This document shows positions 54,785 to 64,000 of a stretch of DNA of 64,000 bases, piece by piece. Position 1 is the stretch's first letter. Each line of letters begins with the position of its first letter. A program made the position numbers and the translations under genes. Source of the DNA: Candidatus Thiodiazotropha sp. (ex Monitilora ramsayi) (GTDB lineage: Bacteria > Pseudomonadota > Gammaproteobacteria > Chromatiales > Chromatiaceae); contig JAHXIO010000005.1 in assembly GCA_025655595.1 (NCBI GenBank), forward strand, positions 744,001-808,000, read 5' to 3'. A model generated the notes under the pieces. That model worked only from the letters and a program-made list of their open reading frames with translations, did not search any database and was not told the origin of the DNA.

Positions 54785-56218
54785 TCACAGGGCATCCGGA
54801 ATAATCGATAGCGCATGAGTCTTCTCGTCATTGTCGGTATCTTCGTTCAGCATCGCCTGTTTGCGTAGTTGCCATCTCAATAGTTCTGAATAGGCTCTGA
54901 TGTTGTCCACGTAGTTCACAGGTTCATTGCCGCGTGCATAGCCATGTTTGAGACTGGAGTACCACTTTTTCAGGCTGAGTTTCGGCAAGTGTTTTTTAAC
55001 ATCCGCCCATTTATCGGGGTCTTCACCAAGATGTTCCGTTAGGATTCTTGCATCCTCAAGGTGGCCAAATCCCACATTGTATCCGGCCAGCGTTAGCCAC
55101 AGGCGGTCAGGTTCCTGAATTCGATCCGGTAATTTCTTTTCAATGTAACGTAGATATTTGCCGCCGCCGATGATGCTTTGCCGGGGATCCAGCCGGCTTT
55201 CTATTTTCATCTGTTTGGCGGTGGTCAGTGTGAGCATCATGATACCTCTGACACCAGTGGGTGATTTGGCCTTAGGATTCCAATGAGACTCCTGGTATCC
55301 GATGGCCGCAAGTAATCGCCAATCGATGCCGGTATCTTCGGCAGCCTCTTTGAAAAAGGGCTCGTACTTGGGCAGGCGATTATTGAAGTGCTTGACGAAG
55401 GTCTGAAGCTCGACGAAATTGAGGCGACCGATATGGCCGTAGTAGCGTTCGATCAGTTGATCGAGTGTGCCATCCTCGGTGATACGGTCAAAAAAGTCCT
55501 TCATGGCGTTGAACAGGCTCGCATCCTCTGCATGCGCCATGGCCCATGCCAGAGGTTGGGGATCCGTCAGATCAAAGGCGACACCAAGGTTTGGCATGAA
55601 ACGCCTGCTGACTGCAAACTCATTGGAATCGGCGACGGTGTAATCGATCTCCCGGTTATGCACCATCTGCATCAATTCGGCACTTTCCAGGTCAGAGCGG
55701 CTTTCCCAGGTCAGGTCCGGATGAGATGCCTTCAGTCGCAATAACTCCTCTTCATGGCTGCTACCGGCGAGAACCACGAGTTTGCCTCCAATCAGATCTT
55801 TAATCTTGCGCGGTCGTCGGTTGCCTTGGCGATATATGACCTGCTGTGTAATCTCCTGGTAGGGAGGGCCGAACCGTATCTCGGACACGCGGTCGGGTGT
55901 AACAGTCAGTCCGGCAGCGGCAAGATGCGCATCCCCGTTTATTACACGGGGTAACAGGTCATCAAAGCGTTTGGGAATAATGAAGTGTGGTTTGACATCG
56001 AGCGTTTTGGCAAAGAGTTGTACCAGGTCGTACTCGAATCCGGTAAGACCCTCGGGTCCTTCGTAGAGTGTGGTGCCACTGTTGCGGGTAATGACGACCA
56101 ACTCCCCAGCCGCCTTGATGCGTTCTACTAATGGCGGGGGAATGCTACAGCCGATCAGCAGTACTAATCCGAAAGTGATTAGTGATCTCGCAGGTATTAT
56201 TGGTGAACGTCGTCCCAT
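54785..56218 (-). CDS. mltF: Membrane-bound lytic murein transglycosylase F
   Basis: 477 residues, usual length for MltF. Signal/lipobox LIGCSIPP, an SBP3-like regulatory domain (about 35-270, GLTGFEYDLVQLFAKTLDV), then a lytic transglycosylase (SLT) domain with catalytic Glu in IGYQESHWNPKAKSPTGVRG and IMMLT, and LTLAGYNVGFGHLEDAR. Cleaves peptidoglycan with formation of 1,6-anhydromuramic acid at the outer membrane. Ends 17 bases from the pldA end. Confidence 0.95.
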   Translation of the reverse strand: MGRRSPIIPARSLITFGLVLLIGCSIPPPLVERIKAAGELVVITRNSGTTLYEGPEGLTGFEYDLVQLFAKTLDVKPHFIIPKRFDDLLPRVINGDAHLAAAGLTVTPDRVSEIRFGPPYQEITQQVIYRQGNRRPRKIKDLIGGKLVVLAGSSHEEELLRLKASHPDLTWESRSDLESAELMQMVHNREIDYTVADSNEFAVSRRFMPNLGVAFDLTDPQPLAWAMAHAEDASLFNAMKDFFDRITEDGTLDQLIERYYGHIGRLNFVELQTFVKHFNNRLPKYEPFFKEAAEDTGIDWRLLAAIGYQESHWNPKAKSPTGVRGIMMLTLTTAKQMKIESRLDPRQSIIGGGKYLRYIEKKLPDRIQEPDRLWLTLAGYNVGFGHLEDARILTEHLGEDPDKWADVKKHLPKLSLKKWYSSLKHGYARGNEPVNYVDNIRAYSELLRWQLRKQAMLNEDTDNDEKTHALSIIPDAL

Positions 56219-56548
56219 CTTGGTCGATTTTCGGCCCTGTCTATTTCTTCTTGTTAAGACATTTATCCGCTACTCCGATTCCCGAAAGCACGAAAGAATG
56301 TATATTGTTGTTTCATGATTGGTATCGTTTCGTGTCAAATGATTGCGCTAGATGAAAGAGCCATACACTAGAGAATATATGGGTAATGGCATTGATTTTA
56401 GACAATCAGGCTATGATTTGTCTGGATCGACTGCCATGCATGATGCAAAATGCTCCCTCCGATCTCAATCATCTGATATTCGCATGCCAGAGACTGCCTG
56501 TCTCCGAGAAGTTTGAGTTGAGTGATAATGTCGGTATGTTTACAGAAT
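56219..56548. other. 330-base leader region between mltF and tRNA-Ser
   Basis: No gene seen. It should hold the mltF and tRNA-Ser promoters; no hexamers stand out. Confidence 0.35.
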
Positions 56549-56638
56549 GGAGAGGTGCCGGAGTGGCCGAACGGGCCTGACTCGAAATCAGGTGATCCCT
56601 TAGGGGGTCCGAGGGTTCGAATCCCTCCTTCTCCGCCA
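56549..56638 (+). tRNA. tRNA-Ser(CGA)
   Basis: 90 bases including CCA. Acceptor GGAGAGG/CTTCTCC, D arm GCCGGAGTGGCCGAACGGGC, anticodon loop CTCGAAA (anticodon CGA, codon UCG), long class II variable arm GATCCCTTAGGGGGTC and T loop TTCGAAT. Confidence 0.95.
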
Positions 56639-56975
56639 TTCCAGTTGAACAGTCCTGATTGAGTGGACAAGAAAATTTTTCCGTCACTGTCCATCGGTCC
56701 GGATTCCTAAATTAAGATGGCCTGTCGAGCCGGACTGAAACATTCTCTCGTGCATGGCCGATCATCATGTCGTACCGTTTGTTCGAGGGTGAACAAAGCA
56801 GACTGATTGCTTCAGGTGATATCGAATTCAAACAAGAAAGGCTCTTTTATCGCGCTGTATTATAACTTATGAATCTTAGTGTTCAGGAGATTTAGTTTGG
56901 TGGATATTTTGTAGAGTTCAGGGTCGAGCGAGGATAGTCGTGGAAACGCGCTGATTGACCATCATCCAGAGTTAT
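56639..56975. other. 340-base spacer between two tRNA genes
   Basis: No gene or clear repeat. The two tRNA genes converge across it. Confidence 0.35.
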
Positions 56976-57052
56976 TGGTCGGGGTGAGAGGATTCGAACC
57001 TCCGGCCCCTGCCTCCCGAAGACAGTGCTCTACCAGGCTGAGCTACACCCCG
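56976..57052 (-). tRNA. tRNA-Pro(CGG)
   Basis: 77 bases including CCA. Acceptor CGGGGTG/CACCCCG, D arm AGCTCAGCCTGGTAGAGC, anticodon stem CTGTC/GGCAG with loop TTCGGGA (anticodon CGG, codon CCG), T arm GGAGGTTCGAATCCTC. Confidence 0.95.
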
Positions 57053-57118
57053 AATTGGCGCTGAATCGGCCTGATGCCGGCAGCGAGCGACAGATGGTAA
57101 TGGAATTGTTGCAGCGAT

Positions 57119-58087
57119 TCAATTGGTTCTGGCAACGGAGAAGTCTGCCAAGTCGGCCAGGGCCTGTCGATATGGGCTCTCAGGCAGGTGGGATAATGCC
57201 TCTTTGGCCAGTTCGGCCTCATCGCGTGCAATCTTTTGGGTGTAGGCGATGGCGTCGGTCTCTTGAATGGTTTGCATCACAAAGTCTATCTGGTCAAGAC
57301 CTCCATTTTCAACGATCTCCATCAAGCGTTGACGGTCTCTCTCACTACTTCTCTTCATGGCCTGTATGAGGGGCAGCGTGGGTTTGCCTTCCGCAAGATC
57401 ATCCCCAATATTTTTACCGATCTCTGTGTTGCTGGCGTCGTAGTCGAGGGCGTCATCCACCAATTGAAATGCGATGCCAAGATGCAGCCCATAATCGGCA
57501 AGTGCCTGCTGCTGATTCTCAGGAACGCCGGCGATAATACCTCCCAGTCTTGCGCCTGCCTCGAACAGGGTGGCTGTTTTTCGCTTGATAACCTCCATGT
57601 AGTCCGATTCACTCGTTTCGGGGTTGTGTACGTTCAGTAGTTGCAGAACCTCTCCCTCAGCGATTCGGTTGGTGGCGTGAGAGAGAATCTCCATAACCTT
57701 CATCTCACCCACGTCCACCATCATTTCGAAGGAGCGGGAATAGAGAAAGTCGCCCACCAGGACGCTGGCCTCATTGCCCCAAACCGCATTGGCGGTCTCG
57801 CGATTTCTGCGCAATTCGGAGCCGTCCACCACATCATCGTGCAGCAGGGTCGCGGTATGGATGAATTCAATGATGGCGGCCAGGTCGATGTGGTGTCCTC
57901 CCTCATAGCCACTGGCCCGGGCAGCCAGCAGCACAATCATCGGACGCAGCCGTTTACCCCCGCTGTGCACGATATAGGCGCCAATCTGGTTAATCAGCAC
58001 GACATCAGATTTCAGACATTGAATGATGAGTTTGTCGACAGACGCCATGTCGTCTGCAATGAGTTGGCGAATCGTTGTTATATCCAT
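57119..58087 (-). CDS. ispB: Octaprenyl diphosphate synthase
   Basis: 322 residues from ATG 58087, matching E. coli IspB (323); a Met at 58120 is in frame but sits in a G/C run with no ribosome site. Trans-prenyltransferase with the first Asp-rich motif LLHDDVVDGSELRR, second motif LVDDALDYD, and GGKRLRPM at the IPP site. Makes the isoprenoid side chain of ubiquinone. Transcribed away from mutM's operon, monocistronic. Confidence 0.95.
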   Translation of the reverse strand: MDITTIRQLIADDMASVDKLIIQCLKSDVVLINQIGAYIVHSGGKRLRPMIVLLAARASGYEGGHHIDLAAIIEFIHTATLLHDDVVDGSELRRNRETANAVWGNEASVLVGDFLYSRSFEMMVDVGEMKVMEILSHATNRIAEGEVLQLLNVHNPETSESDYMEVIKRKTATLFEAGARLGGIIAGVPENQQQALADYGLHLGIAFQLVDDALDYDASNTEIGKNIGDDLAEGKPTLPLIQAMKRSSERDRQRLMEIVENGGLDQIDFVMQTIQETDAIAYTQKIARDEAELAKEALSHLPESPYRQALADLADFSVARTN

Positions 58088-58194
58088 GAATTTGGTATGC
58101 CCGATAAAAAACTCCCGCATGCTAGGAGGGGGGGAGGGGGGGTGTCAAGGGATTCGGTCAGTTGGGCGCTCTTTGAAAACGCCTGTAGGGGCCC

Positions 58195-59010
58195 TCAATG
58201 CTGGCACTGGGGGCAATAGAAACTGTTGCGTTGGCCAATAACCAGGCTGCAGATGTTGTCTCCACACGCAGGGCAGGGCTCTCCCGAGCGACCATAAACC
58301 TTGAGCTCCTGGGCAAAATAGCCAGGCTTGCCGTCCTCTTGTTGAAAATCGCGCAGGGTTGTGCCTCCCTGTTCGATGGCAGCGGAGAGGATTGTCCGTA
58401 TGGCGTCTACAAGTGCCTCATATCGGGTGACGGAGATGCGATTACAGGCGCGTTTGGGATGAATGCCCGCTCGGAACAGCGCTTCACTGGCATAGATGTT
58501 ACCCACGCCGACTACGACCCGGCTGTCCATGATCATGTTTTTAACTGCGGTACGACGACCTCTGCCCTGTCGGTGCAGGTAGGCTCCGCTGAAGCTGCTA
58601 CTTAGAGGTTCAGGGCCCAGTGATTCAAGCAGGGGGTGTAGCTGGGGTCTCTCGCCCGCCCAAAGTACGGCGCCGAATCGCCTCGGGTCCCGCAGGCGCA
58701 GAGATCTGCCTCCGTTTAGTCGTATCTCGAAGTGGTCGTGTTTCTGGGGAGAGGTATCGCTGGCCAGGATGCGCAGGCTGCCAGACATTCCCAGGTGCAG
58801 CAACAGCACACCGTGCCGGAACTGGATCAGCAGATACTTGCCCCGTCGGCTGACGTCGAGGATTTTTTGTCCTTTTAGAAGCTTGGGAAGATCGTCCGGA
58901 ATGGGCCAACGCAACCGTGGCTGGCGGATGATCACCCGATTGACGCAGGCACCCGTCAGGTGGGGCGCAATACCGCGTCGTGTCGTTTCGACTTCGGGCA
59001 GCTCCGGCAT
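58195..59010 (-). CDS. mutM: Formamidopyrimidine-DNA glycosylase
   Basis: 271 residues. N-terminal catalytic PELPEVET (Pro2, Glu3), the H2TH region VVVGVGNIYASEALFRAGI and the C-terminal zinc finger CPACGDNICSLVIGQRNSFY followed by CPQC. Excises 8-oxoguanine and formamidopyrimidines. The start overlaps the stop of the DUF4340 gene (TGATG), so it is the last gene of the Gld-type ABC operon. Confidence 0.96.
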   Translation of the reverse strand: MPELPEVETTRRGIAPHLTGACVNRVIIRQPRLRWPIPDDLPKLLKGQKILDVSRRGKYLLIQFRHGVLLLHLGMSGSLRILASDTSPQKHDHFEIRLNGGRSLRLRDPRRFGAVLWAGERPQLHPLLESLGPEPLSSSFSGAYLHRQGRGRRTAVKNMIMDSRVVVGVGNIYASEALFRAGIHPKRACNRISVTRYEALVDAIRTILSAAIEQGGTTLRDFQQEDGKPGYFAQELKVYGRSGEPCPACGDNICSLVIGQRNSFYCPQCQH

Positions 59011-59489
59011 CAGCGGGATTCCTCCCAAACTTCGGGCGGGGCGCTCAGGTGATGGTAGAAGCCATCGGCAATGAGATGGACCTGACCGGCGAAGCGGACA
59101 TAACGCCAACCGTTAATCGGGTCGGTATTTCCGAAAGCAAGGGTCTCACTATTCAGTTTCAGTTCGAATACCGGAGCCTCCAGTCCGAAGGGTCGCAGGT
59201 CTGCAGGCAGGTCGAAATTTTCCAGGCTTGGCGTTTTGCAGAGCCCTAGCAGTTGCGCGATACGGTTGGCGTCAGCACGCTTATCACCTATACGCCAGAC
59301 GCTTCCCTCTCTTTCAAGCAGTATTTGCCTACCCGACAGGTCATCGATTTCGATTCGGATGATTCCATCCGGGTCCAGTTGTGTCAGTGCGGTTCTTTTG
59401 TCTGCTTGCTGAATTTGCCAGACCTGCAGACCAAGGAGACAGACTACCGAGAGCAGCAGCAGATTGATTCCTGCACGTCTGTCCAGCAT
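59010..59489 (-). CDS. DUF4340-type membrane-anchored protein
   Basis: 159 residues. One N-terminal helix (about 8-25, INLLLLSVVCLLGLQVWQIQ), then a periplasmic domain with REGSVWRIGDKRADANRIAQ and LAFGNTDPINGWRYVRFAG, the DUF4340 pattern. It is usually found downstream of GldG-like proteins and probably belongs to the same membrane complex. One base separates it from the gldG-like stop; its stop overlaps the mutM start. Confidence 0.82.
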   Translation of the reverse strand: MLDRRAGINLLLLSVVCLLGLQVWQIQQADKRTALTQLDPDGIIRIEIDDLSGRQILLEREGSVWRIGDKRADANRIAQLLGLCKTPSLENFDLPADLRPFGLEAPVFELKLNSETLAFGNTDPINGWRYVRFAGQVHLIADGFYHHLSAPPEVWEESR

Positions 59490-59490
59490 C

Positions 59491-60822
59491 TCAGGCCCTG
59501 TTTCTTCGCCAGCCCATCAGAAGGCCGGTAAGGAGCAGTGTAAGGGGGAGTACGATCAGCGAACCCAGGCCTATGACGGCAGTTGCGGTTTTGGAGAGGT
59601 GCAGTTCACGATCGTCAGCGGGTGCTGATGGGATACCGATCATCTTGTCATCGCCGGTCAGCCACCTGATTAGAGCAAGGCCCAGATCGAGATTGCCCGC
59701 ATTGCCGATGAAACTGTTGGAGATGAAGTCACTGTCGCCGATTACGAGAATCCTTTGCTCCGCACCCTCTCGCTGTCGGGTCAATGCGTATCCAAGGGTC
59801 AGCGGACCGGGCTCCTCCCCCTGTAGTGGGCTACGCTCGATCTCCCCGGTCAGGGCGCCGGTCTCATTCCAGCTGCGCTCAAGGGTTTTCAGTATCGCAG
59901 TCTCCCGCCACTGGGTTCCCTCGGAGACGGTCAGGGCGGCGGCCTGGGGAAAGAGGGTCAGCAATTTGAATGCTTCGACGGCGGGATGGTCGGGGTAGGT
60001 GGGGACCAGGGCGACGGCCGGGTTGTCGATTCCCAGCTCGCTGACATTGGCGTCAACGATCGTACCGGGCAGCTGTCTGATACCGGTCAGTGTCTCTATC
60101 AGGGAAGCAGCCACTGAGTTGCCGGGGTCGCTCATCAGCAGGAGATTGCCCCCCTCAGCCAGATATTCCTGCAGACGTTCCAGCTCACCCTCGAGAAAAG
60201 GCCGAATTGGCGCAGCGATTACCAACAAAGTTGTGTTGTCTGGCGGTGTTGGAGTGGTGGCCAGGTCAAGACCGACAGCCTTGTAGCCCTGCTGGTTGAG
60301 AGACTTACCGAATTCCCCAAGATCATCGTTCGCCTTACCCATCAGATCACGCTCACCGTGACCGCTCAGGTTGGCAACCCAGCGTGTATGGGATTGACTC
60401 AATCGTAAAATGGCGTTGCTGAAGCGCTCTTCATCGAGTTGTTGCAGACGCTCCTCCCGGTCCTGGTACTGCAGCGCGATTTCACCGGTCAGGCTGATGC
60501 CTTGGCGGCGGGCCTCGTCAGGTTGCCGCAGGGGATCAACAAAGCTGAGGGTAATATCGCGTTTCTCATGCTGGTATCGGGCAATAAAACGGCGGATGCG
60601 ATCTCTCAGATCGGCATTCTCCGGCGTATAGGCAGTCACCGCGATGGGCCCCGGTGTACGGGAGAGGATCTCAATGCTGAGTGGATTGAGGCTGTTGACA
60701 TCATGTCGGGTCCAGTCCCACTGAACAGCGAATCGCCCGCTCAACCATGCCAACAGCAGCAGCAGAATCAGCATCAGGAGATGAAATAAAAGTTCGTGAA
60801 GTCGTTTCGATCCCAGTCCCAC
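59491..60822 (-). CDS. GldG-family ABC auxiliary protein
   Basis: 443 residues. Helix near the N-terminus (about 10-30), a large periplasmic ABC_transp_aux region (about 35-400: LNPLSIEILSRTPGPIAVTAY, LSGHGERDL, LAEGGNLLLMSDPG) and a C-terminal helix (about 415-437) before RRNRA. This is the GldG part of GldAFG-type transporters. Cargo in non-gliding proteobacteria is unknown. Overlaps the permease gene by one base. Confidence 0.85.
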   Translation of the reverse strand: MGLGSKRLHELLFHLLMLILLLLLAWLSGRFAVQWDWTRHDVNSLNPLSIEILSRTPGPIAVTAYTPENADLRDRIRRFIARYQHEKRDITLSFVDPLRQPDEARRQGISLTGEIALQYQDREERLQQLDEERFSNAILRLSQSHTRWVANLSGHGERDLMGKANDDLGEFGKSLNQQGYKAVGLDLATTPTPPDNTTLLVIAAPIRPFLEGELERLQEYLAEGGNLLLMSDPGNSVAASLIETLTGIRQLPGTIVDANVSELGIDNPAVALVPTYPDHPAVEAFKLLTLFPQAAALTVSEGTQWRETAILKTLERSWNETGALTGEIERSPLQGEEPGPLTLGYALTRQREGAEQRILVIGDSDFISNSFIGNAGNLDLGLALIRWLTGDDKMIGIPSAPADDRELHLSKTATAVIGLGSLIVLPLTLLLTGLLMGWRRNRA

Positions 60823-61547
60823 TACCCGCTCCTCCGCTGCTCGAGCCGATAGTGTGACAGGATGAGAAAAAACAGTGTCATCAGTAGGAAATAGGCGATG
60901 TCACTGCTATCAACAAGGCCCACCTGGAAATTCAGATAGTGAGAGGGCCAGGCGAGCCAGTGCAGGAAACTGTCGCTCTCGGTATGCTGATCCAGGAGAG
61001 AGAGCAACAGCATGAGTCCGTAAGCACCTGCGGCGGCGACTGCGGTGCTCTCACCAAGGATTGAAAAATAGAGTCCGATCGCAGTGTAGAAGGCACTCAA
61101 CAGCAATAGGCCGAGTGTGGCCGCAGCGATCACTCCCAGGTCGAGCGTGGTGCTGCCTGCCAGTGTCAGGCACAAGCTTGCTGGAATGAGAATGAAGAGG
61201 CACTGCAACAGAAGTATGCCGGTGGCTTTTCCCAGCACAATTTTGCCGACCGGGATGGGTGCGCTGCTCAGCAGTGTATAGGTCCCATTGCGGAAGGTCT
61301 CACTGAAGAGGCGCATGGTCAGGAGTGGTGTGATGAAAAACATTACCACTGCTGCCAGACCGAAGAGCTGGAGGCCGAGGTGGTGGGTCAGGCCGAGGGT
61401 GCGGTCACCTGGCTGCATGCCGACGAAGGCTTCCAGGGTGCCGAGAAACTGCCAGCTCAGCAGACAGAGACTGATTGCGAGCGTGATCCAGGCAAGCGGG
61501 GTCCGCATGACTCTTTTCCACTCGACCCAAGCCAGACGCCGGATCAT
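60822..61547 (-). CDS. ABC-2 type permease (GldF-like)
   Basis: 241 residues, about six membrane helices, ABC-2 family. Opens with a cytoplasmic RRLAWVEWKRVMRTPLAWI and contains FFITPLLTMRLFSETFRNGTYTLLSSAPIPVGKIVLGK, the usual GldF/NosY-like segment. Membrane part of the transporter whose ATPase is the overlapping upstream gene (4-base ATGA overlap). Confidence 0.88.
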   Translation of the reverse strand: MIRRLAWVEWKRVMRTPLAWITLAISLCLLSWQFLGTLEAFVGMQPGDRTLGLTHHLGLQLFGLAAVVMFFITPLLTMRLFSETFRNGTYTLLSSAPIPVGKIVLGKATGILLLQCLFILIPASLCLTLAGSTTLDLGVIAAATLGLLLLSAFYTAIGLYFSILGESTAVAAAGAYGLMLLLSLLDQHTESDSFLHWLAWPSHYLNFQVGLVDSSDIAYFLLMTLFFLILSHYRLEQRRSG

Positions 61548-62455
61548 GATCCACCTCCGGTTGTTGCCTCTAGATACCGTTGCTCGAGGGTCAGGGTTTC
61601 CGGTGTCAGCTCAATTAGCTCCCATCCCTGCTCTATGATCATCCGCGACAGTAAGCTCGGGCTGAAGCCGTCTTGCAAGGTCACTCTGAAATAATTGGTG
61701 TGCAGACGCTCGACTGAGGCGACCGATGGGAGTGCTGCGAGCACGTTCTTATCCAGCTCCTTTTCCAGACCCATGCGATAGCATGGAGTTTTCGCTGTTG
61801 AGAGACTGCCCGAGTAGACGGTTCTGCCATCCTGCAGGATCATCACCCGATTACAGGTGGCCTGGATTTCAGACAGTATATGGCTGGAAAGGATTACACC
61901 CCTGGATTCCGCCAGCATCTGTATCAACTCTCTCACCTGGCGGATCTGAGCCGGATCGAGGCCGTCAGTGGGTTCGTCGAGAATCACGACCTGCGGATCA
62001 TGAATAATCGCCTGTGCCAGACCGACCCTCTGTTGATACCCCTTGGAGAGCTTTTTAATCAGACGGGATCCCGCCGATTCCAATCCGCACTGGCGTTTGC
62101 TCAACAATAGGGAGCGCTTGCAATCCGCACGCCCAAGACCCCGCAGGTAGGCGCAGTCGACGAGATATTCATCAACTGTCTGGTCCAGGTGGAGTGGTGG
62201 GCGTTCAGGCAGGAACCCGATCCTGCGTTTACAGGGCAGAGGTTGGTGCAGGAGGTCATCGCCACCGATGTGGACGGTGCCGGAGGATGGGGCCAGGTCA
62301 CCGCATAACATACGCATGACGGTCGATTTACCTGCCCCATTTGGCCCAAGCAATCCCAGGATATCTCCTTGGGACAGTGTCAGGTCGAGTGGCTCAACCA
62401 CGGTTCTGCCATGGAAACTGCGCTGGAGCTGATTTGCAATGAGAAGGGTGGACAT
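61544..62455 (-). CDS. ABC transporter ATP-binding protein (GldA-like)
   Basis: 303 residues from ATG 62455, where homologues begin; the frame stays open to 62497. Walker A GLLGPNGAGKSTVMR, signature LSKGYQQRVGLAQA, Walker B VVILDEPTDGLDP, followed by the H-loop SSHILSEI. First gene of the operon ABC ATPase, permease, GldG-like, DUF4340, mutM. Diverges from hyuA with about 120 bases between. Confidence 0.93.
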   Translation of the reverse strand: MSTLLIANQLQRSFHGRTVVEPLDLTLSQGDILGLLGPNGAGKSTVMRMLCGDLAPSSGTVHIGGDDLLHQPLPCKRRIGFLPERPPLHLDQTVDEYLVDCAYLRGLGRADCKRSLLLSKRQCGLESAGSRLIKKLSKGYQQRVGLAQAIIHDPQVVILDEPTDGLDPAQIRQVRELIQMLAESRGVILSSHILSEIQATCNRVMILQDGRTVYSGSLSTAKTPCYRMGLEKELDKNVLAALPSVASVERLHTNYFRVTLQDGFSPSLLSRMIIEQGWELIELTPETLTLEQRYLEATTGGGS

Positions 62456-62573
62456 CGGCTGCAAGATACAGGAAAGCGGTGATATTGAAAAAGCCATTGA
62501 ATCCGGTTGCTAAACATATCACCCTTGCGCACTGGTTCAAGCGATTCATCCTCAATGGGCAGACGATAAATGT

Positions 62574-64000
62574 ATGGCTGAAGAGAATAAAGACCTAATC
62601 GGAATCGATACGGGAGGCACCTTTACCGATTTTGTGCTTTTCCAACCGGAAGGGATCACGATACATAAAGTCCTGTCGACCCCGGCAGCGCCGGAAACGG
62701 CCATTCTGCAGGGTATTCAGGAGTTGGGTCTCGATAGTCGACGCCTGACCGTGATTCATGGCTCCACAGTAGCTACCAATGCGGCATTGGAATCAAAAGG
62801 GGTTCGTACGCTCTATATCGGCAACCGGGGTTTGGGAGATCTGTTGACCATCGGCAGGCAGGCGCGACGGGAACTCTATCAACTGGAGCCGCAACAGGTC
62901 CCGCCACCGGTGCCTCATGCCGACTGCCTTGAAACCGGAGGCAGACTGGGGCCCTCAGGGGAGGTGCTGGAGCCCCTGAGCCGCCAGGCATTGACGGAGC
63001 TCAGTCGCCGTGTGAAGGCGTCGGGGGCCGAAGCCGTGGCAATCAATCTTCTTTACAGTTATCTGGATGATCGCTTCGAGCGCATGATCGAAGCGGCAAT
63101 GCCGAAAGAGGTCTTTACCTCCCGCTCCTCCGCTGTGCTGCCGGCCAGGGGTGAATACGAGCGTGGCATCGCCACCTGGTTGAACAGCTGGGTTGGGCCG
63201 TTGGTGGCCGGTTATATCGAGAGATTGTGTCAGGGTCTGCCCGGAACAAGGGTGTCGATAATGCAGAGCTCCGGTGAGGCGATCGAGGCGGGTCAGGCAT
63301 CCCGCCAGGCAGTACGCATGCTGCTTTCCGGGCCGGCGGGAGGCTTGGCCGGTGCAAGATTCTGTGCAGGCATCTCCGGGCGGAAACAGCTGTTGACCTT
63401 CGATATGGGGGGGACCTCTTCGGATGTGGCGTTGATAGATGGAGCCCCGCGGCTCACCCTGGAAGGCCGTATCGGCCCCTGGCCGGTCGGGGTGCCGATG
63501 GTCGACATGCATACGATCGGTGCGGGTGGAGGTTCCATTGCGAGTCTCGATGGCGGCGGGATGCTGCAAGTAGGACCGGCGTCAGCCGGCGCGGATCCCG
63601 GTCCGGCCTGTTATGGCCGGGGCGGCAGCCAGCCGACCGTTACCGATGCCAATCTGATTCTCGGCCGTTTGAGGTCGGATGCCTTCCTCGGTGGTCGGAT
63701 GCAGTTGGATCCGGGAGCCGCCAAACAGGCTGTGGGTGATCTTGCACAGTCGATGGGGCTGAGTGTCGAGGCCGCTTCGGCAGGCATCATTCGGGTCGCC
63801 AATGAGCATATGGCTCGTGCGTTGCGCGTGATCTCGGTACAGAGAGGCATAGATCCCAGGGGATATACGTTGGTCTCGTTCGGTGGCGCCGGTGGCTTGC
63901 ACGTTTGCGCACTGGCCGAGGCTCTGGGTATGTGTGAGGCTTTGGTTCCAGTCCATGCCGGGGTGCTCTCGGCATTGGGAATGTTGGCCACGCGGCCGGG
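62574..64000 (+). CDS. hyuA: Hydantoinase A / oxoprolinase family protein, 5' part (runs off the right edge)
   Basis: 475 codons visible, open at the edge; full-length HyuA is about 680-700. N-terminal ATPase-like DLIGIDTGGTFTDFVLF, then VIHGSTVATNAALESKG, the second phosphate-binding segment LLTFDMGGTSSDVALI and GAGGGSIASLDGGG; later NEHMARALRVISVQRGIDPR and LVSFGGAGGLHVCALAE. Partner of HyuB in ATP-dependent cleavage of hydantoins or 5-oxoproline. Starts a new transcription unit divergent from the Gld operon. The hyuB at 6735-8372 is far away; another hyuB may follow beyond the edge. Confidence 0.93.
   Translation, partial: MAEENKDLIGIDTGGTFTDFVLFQPEGITIHKVLSTPAAPETAILQGIQELGLDSRRLTVIHGSTVATNAALESKGVRTLYIGNRGLGDLLTIGRQARRELYQLEPQQVPPPVPHADCLETGGRLGPSGEVLEPLSRQALTELSRRVKASGAEAVAINLLYSYLDDRFERMIEAAMPKEVFTSRSSAVLPARGEYERGIATWLNSWVGPLVAGYIERLCQGLPGTRVSIMQSSGEAIEAGQASRQAVRMLLSGPAGGLAGARFCAGISGRKQLLTFDMGGTSSDVALIDGAPRLTLEGRIGPWPVGVPMVDMHTIGAGGGSIASLDGGGMLQVGPASAGADPGPACYGRGGSQPTVTDANLILGRLRSDAFLGGRMQLDPGAAKQAVGDLAQSMGLSVEAASAGIIRVANEHMARALRVISVQRGIDPRGYTLVSFGGAGGLHVCALAEALGMCEALVPVHAGVLSALGMLATRP

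Overview
The window reads as a chromosomal segment of a free-living or symbiotic gammaproteobacterium, most likely a denitrifying sulfur-oxidiser-type lineage (Chromatiales-like). This is inferred from the gene set: NarX/NarL next to a nap operon, GnnA/GnnB beside LpxA, Fe-SOD, GuaB-GuaA, HslR, CusCBA, a PEP-CTERM protein, and dense, mostly GC-rich coding. No rRNA or marker gene fixes the taxon.

Layout. 0-3.1 kb: narX-narL reading leftward into the start of napF; the napF upstream region carries a perfect FNR box and two tandem 7-2-7 NarL/NarP sites. 3.3-16.3 kb: housekeeping and conserved genes (NYN-LOTUS protein, glycerophosphodiesterase lipoprotein, sodB, hyuB, a TorD-family chaperone, grxC-hslR-Cys-rich protein, pepN, CHAD-ParA pair), separated by GC-rich inverted repeats. 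16.4-25 kb: an accessory island, AT-richer in its cassette part. It starts with a small integron-type cassette array (two attC sites, no integrase seen), whose third segment carries a DODA-type dioxygenase. It continues with DUF1330, M23-like, VOC and DUF900 proteins and an unusual membrane protein with a C-terminal gamma-glutamylcyclotransferase-like domain. It ends at a PEP-CTERM gene with a sigma-54-like promoter. 25.1-35.8 kb: copper block cusC-cusB-cusA-cusF, a small Cys-rich exported protein, a DUF4405 membrane protein, a Met-rich secreted protein and a divergent OmpR/EnvZ-type two-component system with a palindromic operator candidate. 35.8-44 kb: xseA with a large sensor/GGDEF/degenerate-EAL protein, then guaB-guaA. 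44-53 kb: a decayed, mixed region with a ParE toxin whose antitoxin lost its normal start codon, a second ParE 3' end, a possible transposase remnant, gnnA-gnnB facing lpxA, a tRNA-Gly-like sequence lacking its anticodon loop, a retropepsin-like protease, an EF-hand protein, a DUF3604 protein and a cytochrome c with a broken haem motif. 53-64 kb: core genes tadA-pldA, mltF, tRNA-Ser(CGA), tRNA-Pro(CGG), ispB, a Gld-type ABC operon ending in mutM, and the 5' part of hyuA running off the right edge.

How it fits together. The left end is an anaerobic nitrate regulon. The copper block extrudes Cu(I) across both membranes. gnnA, gnnB and lpxA together predict an amide-linked 3-amino lipid A. hyuA and hyuB, normally adjacent, sit at opposite ends of the window. 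The points most worth follow-up are the integrase-less cassette array with its dioxygenase, the membrane-GGCT fusion, the anticodon-less tRNA-Gly, the dispersed 22-bp-arm palindrome, and the GnnAB-LpxA set with a Met at the acyl-ruler position.
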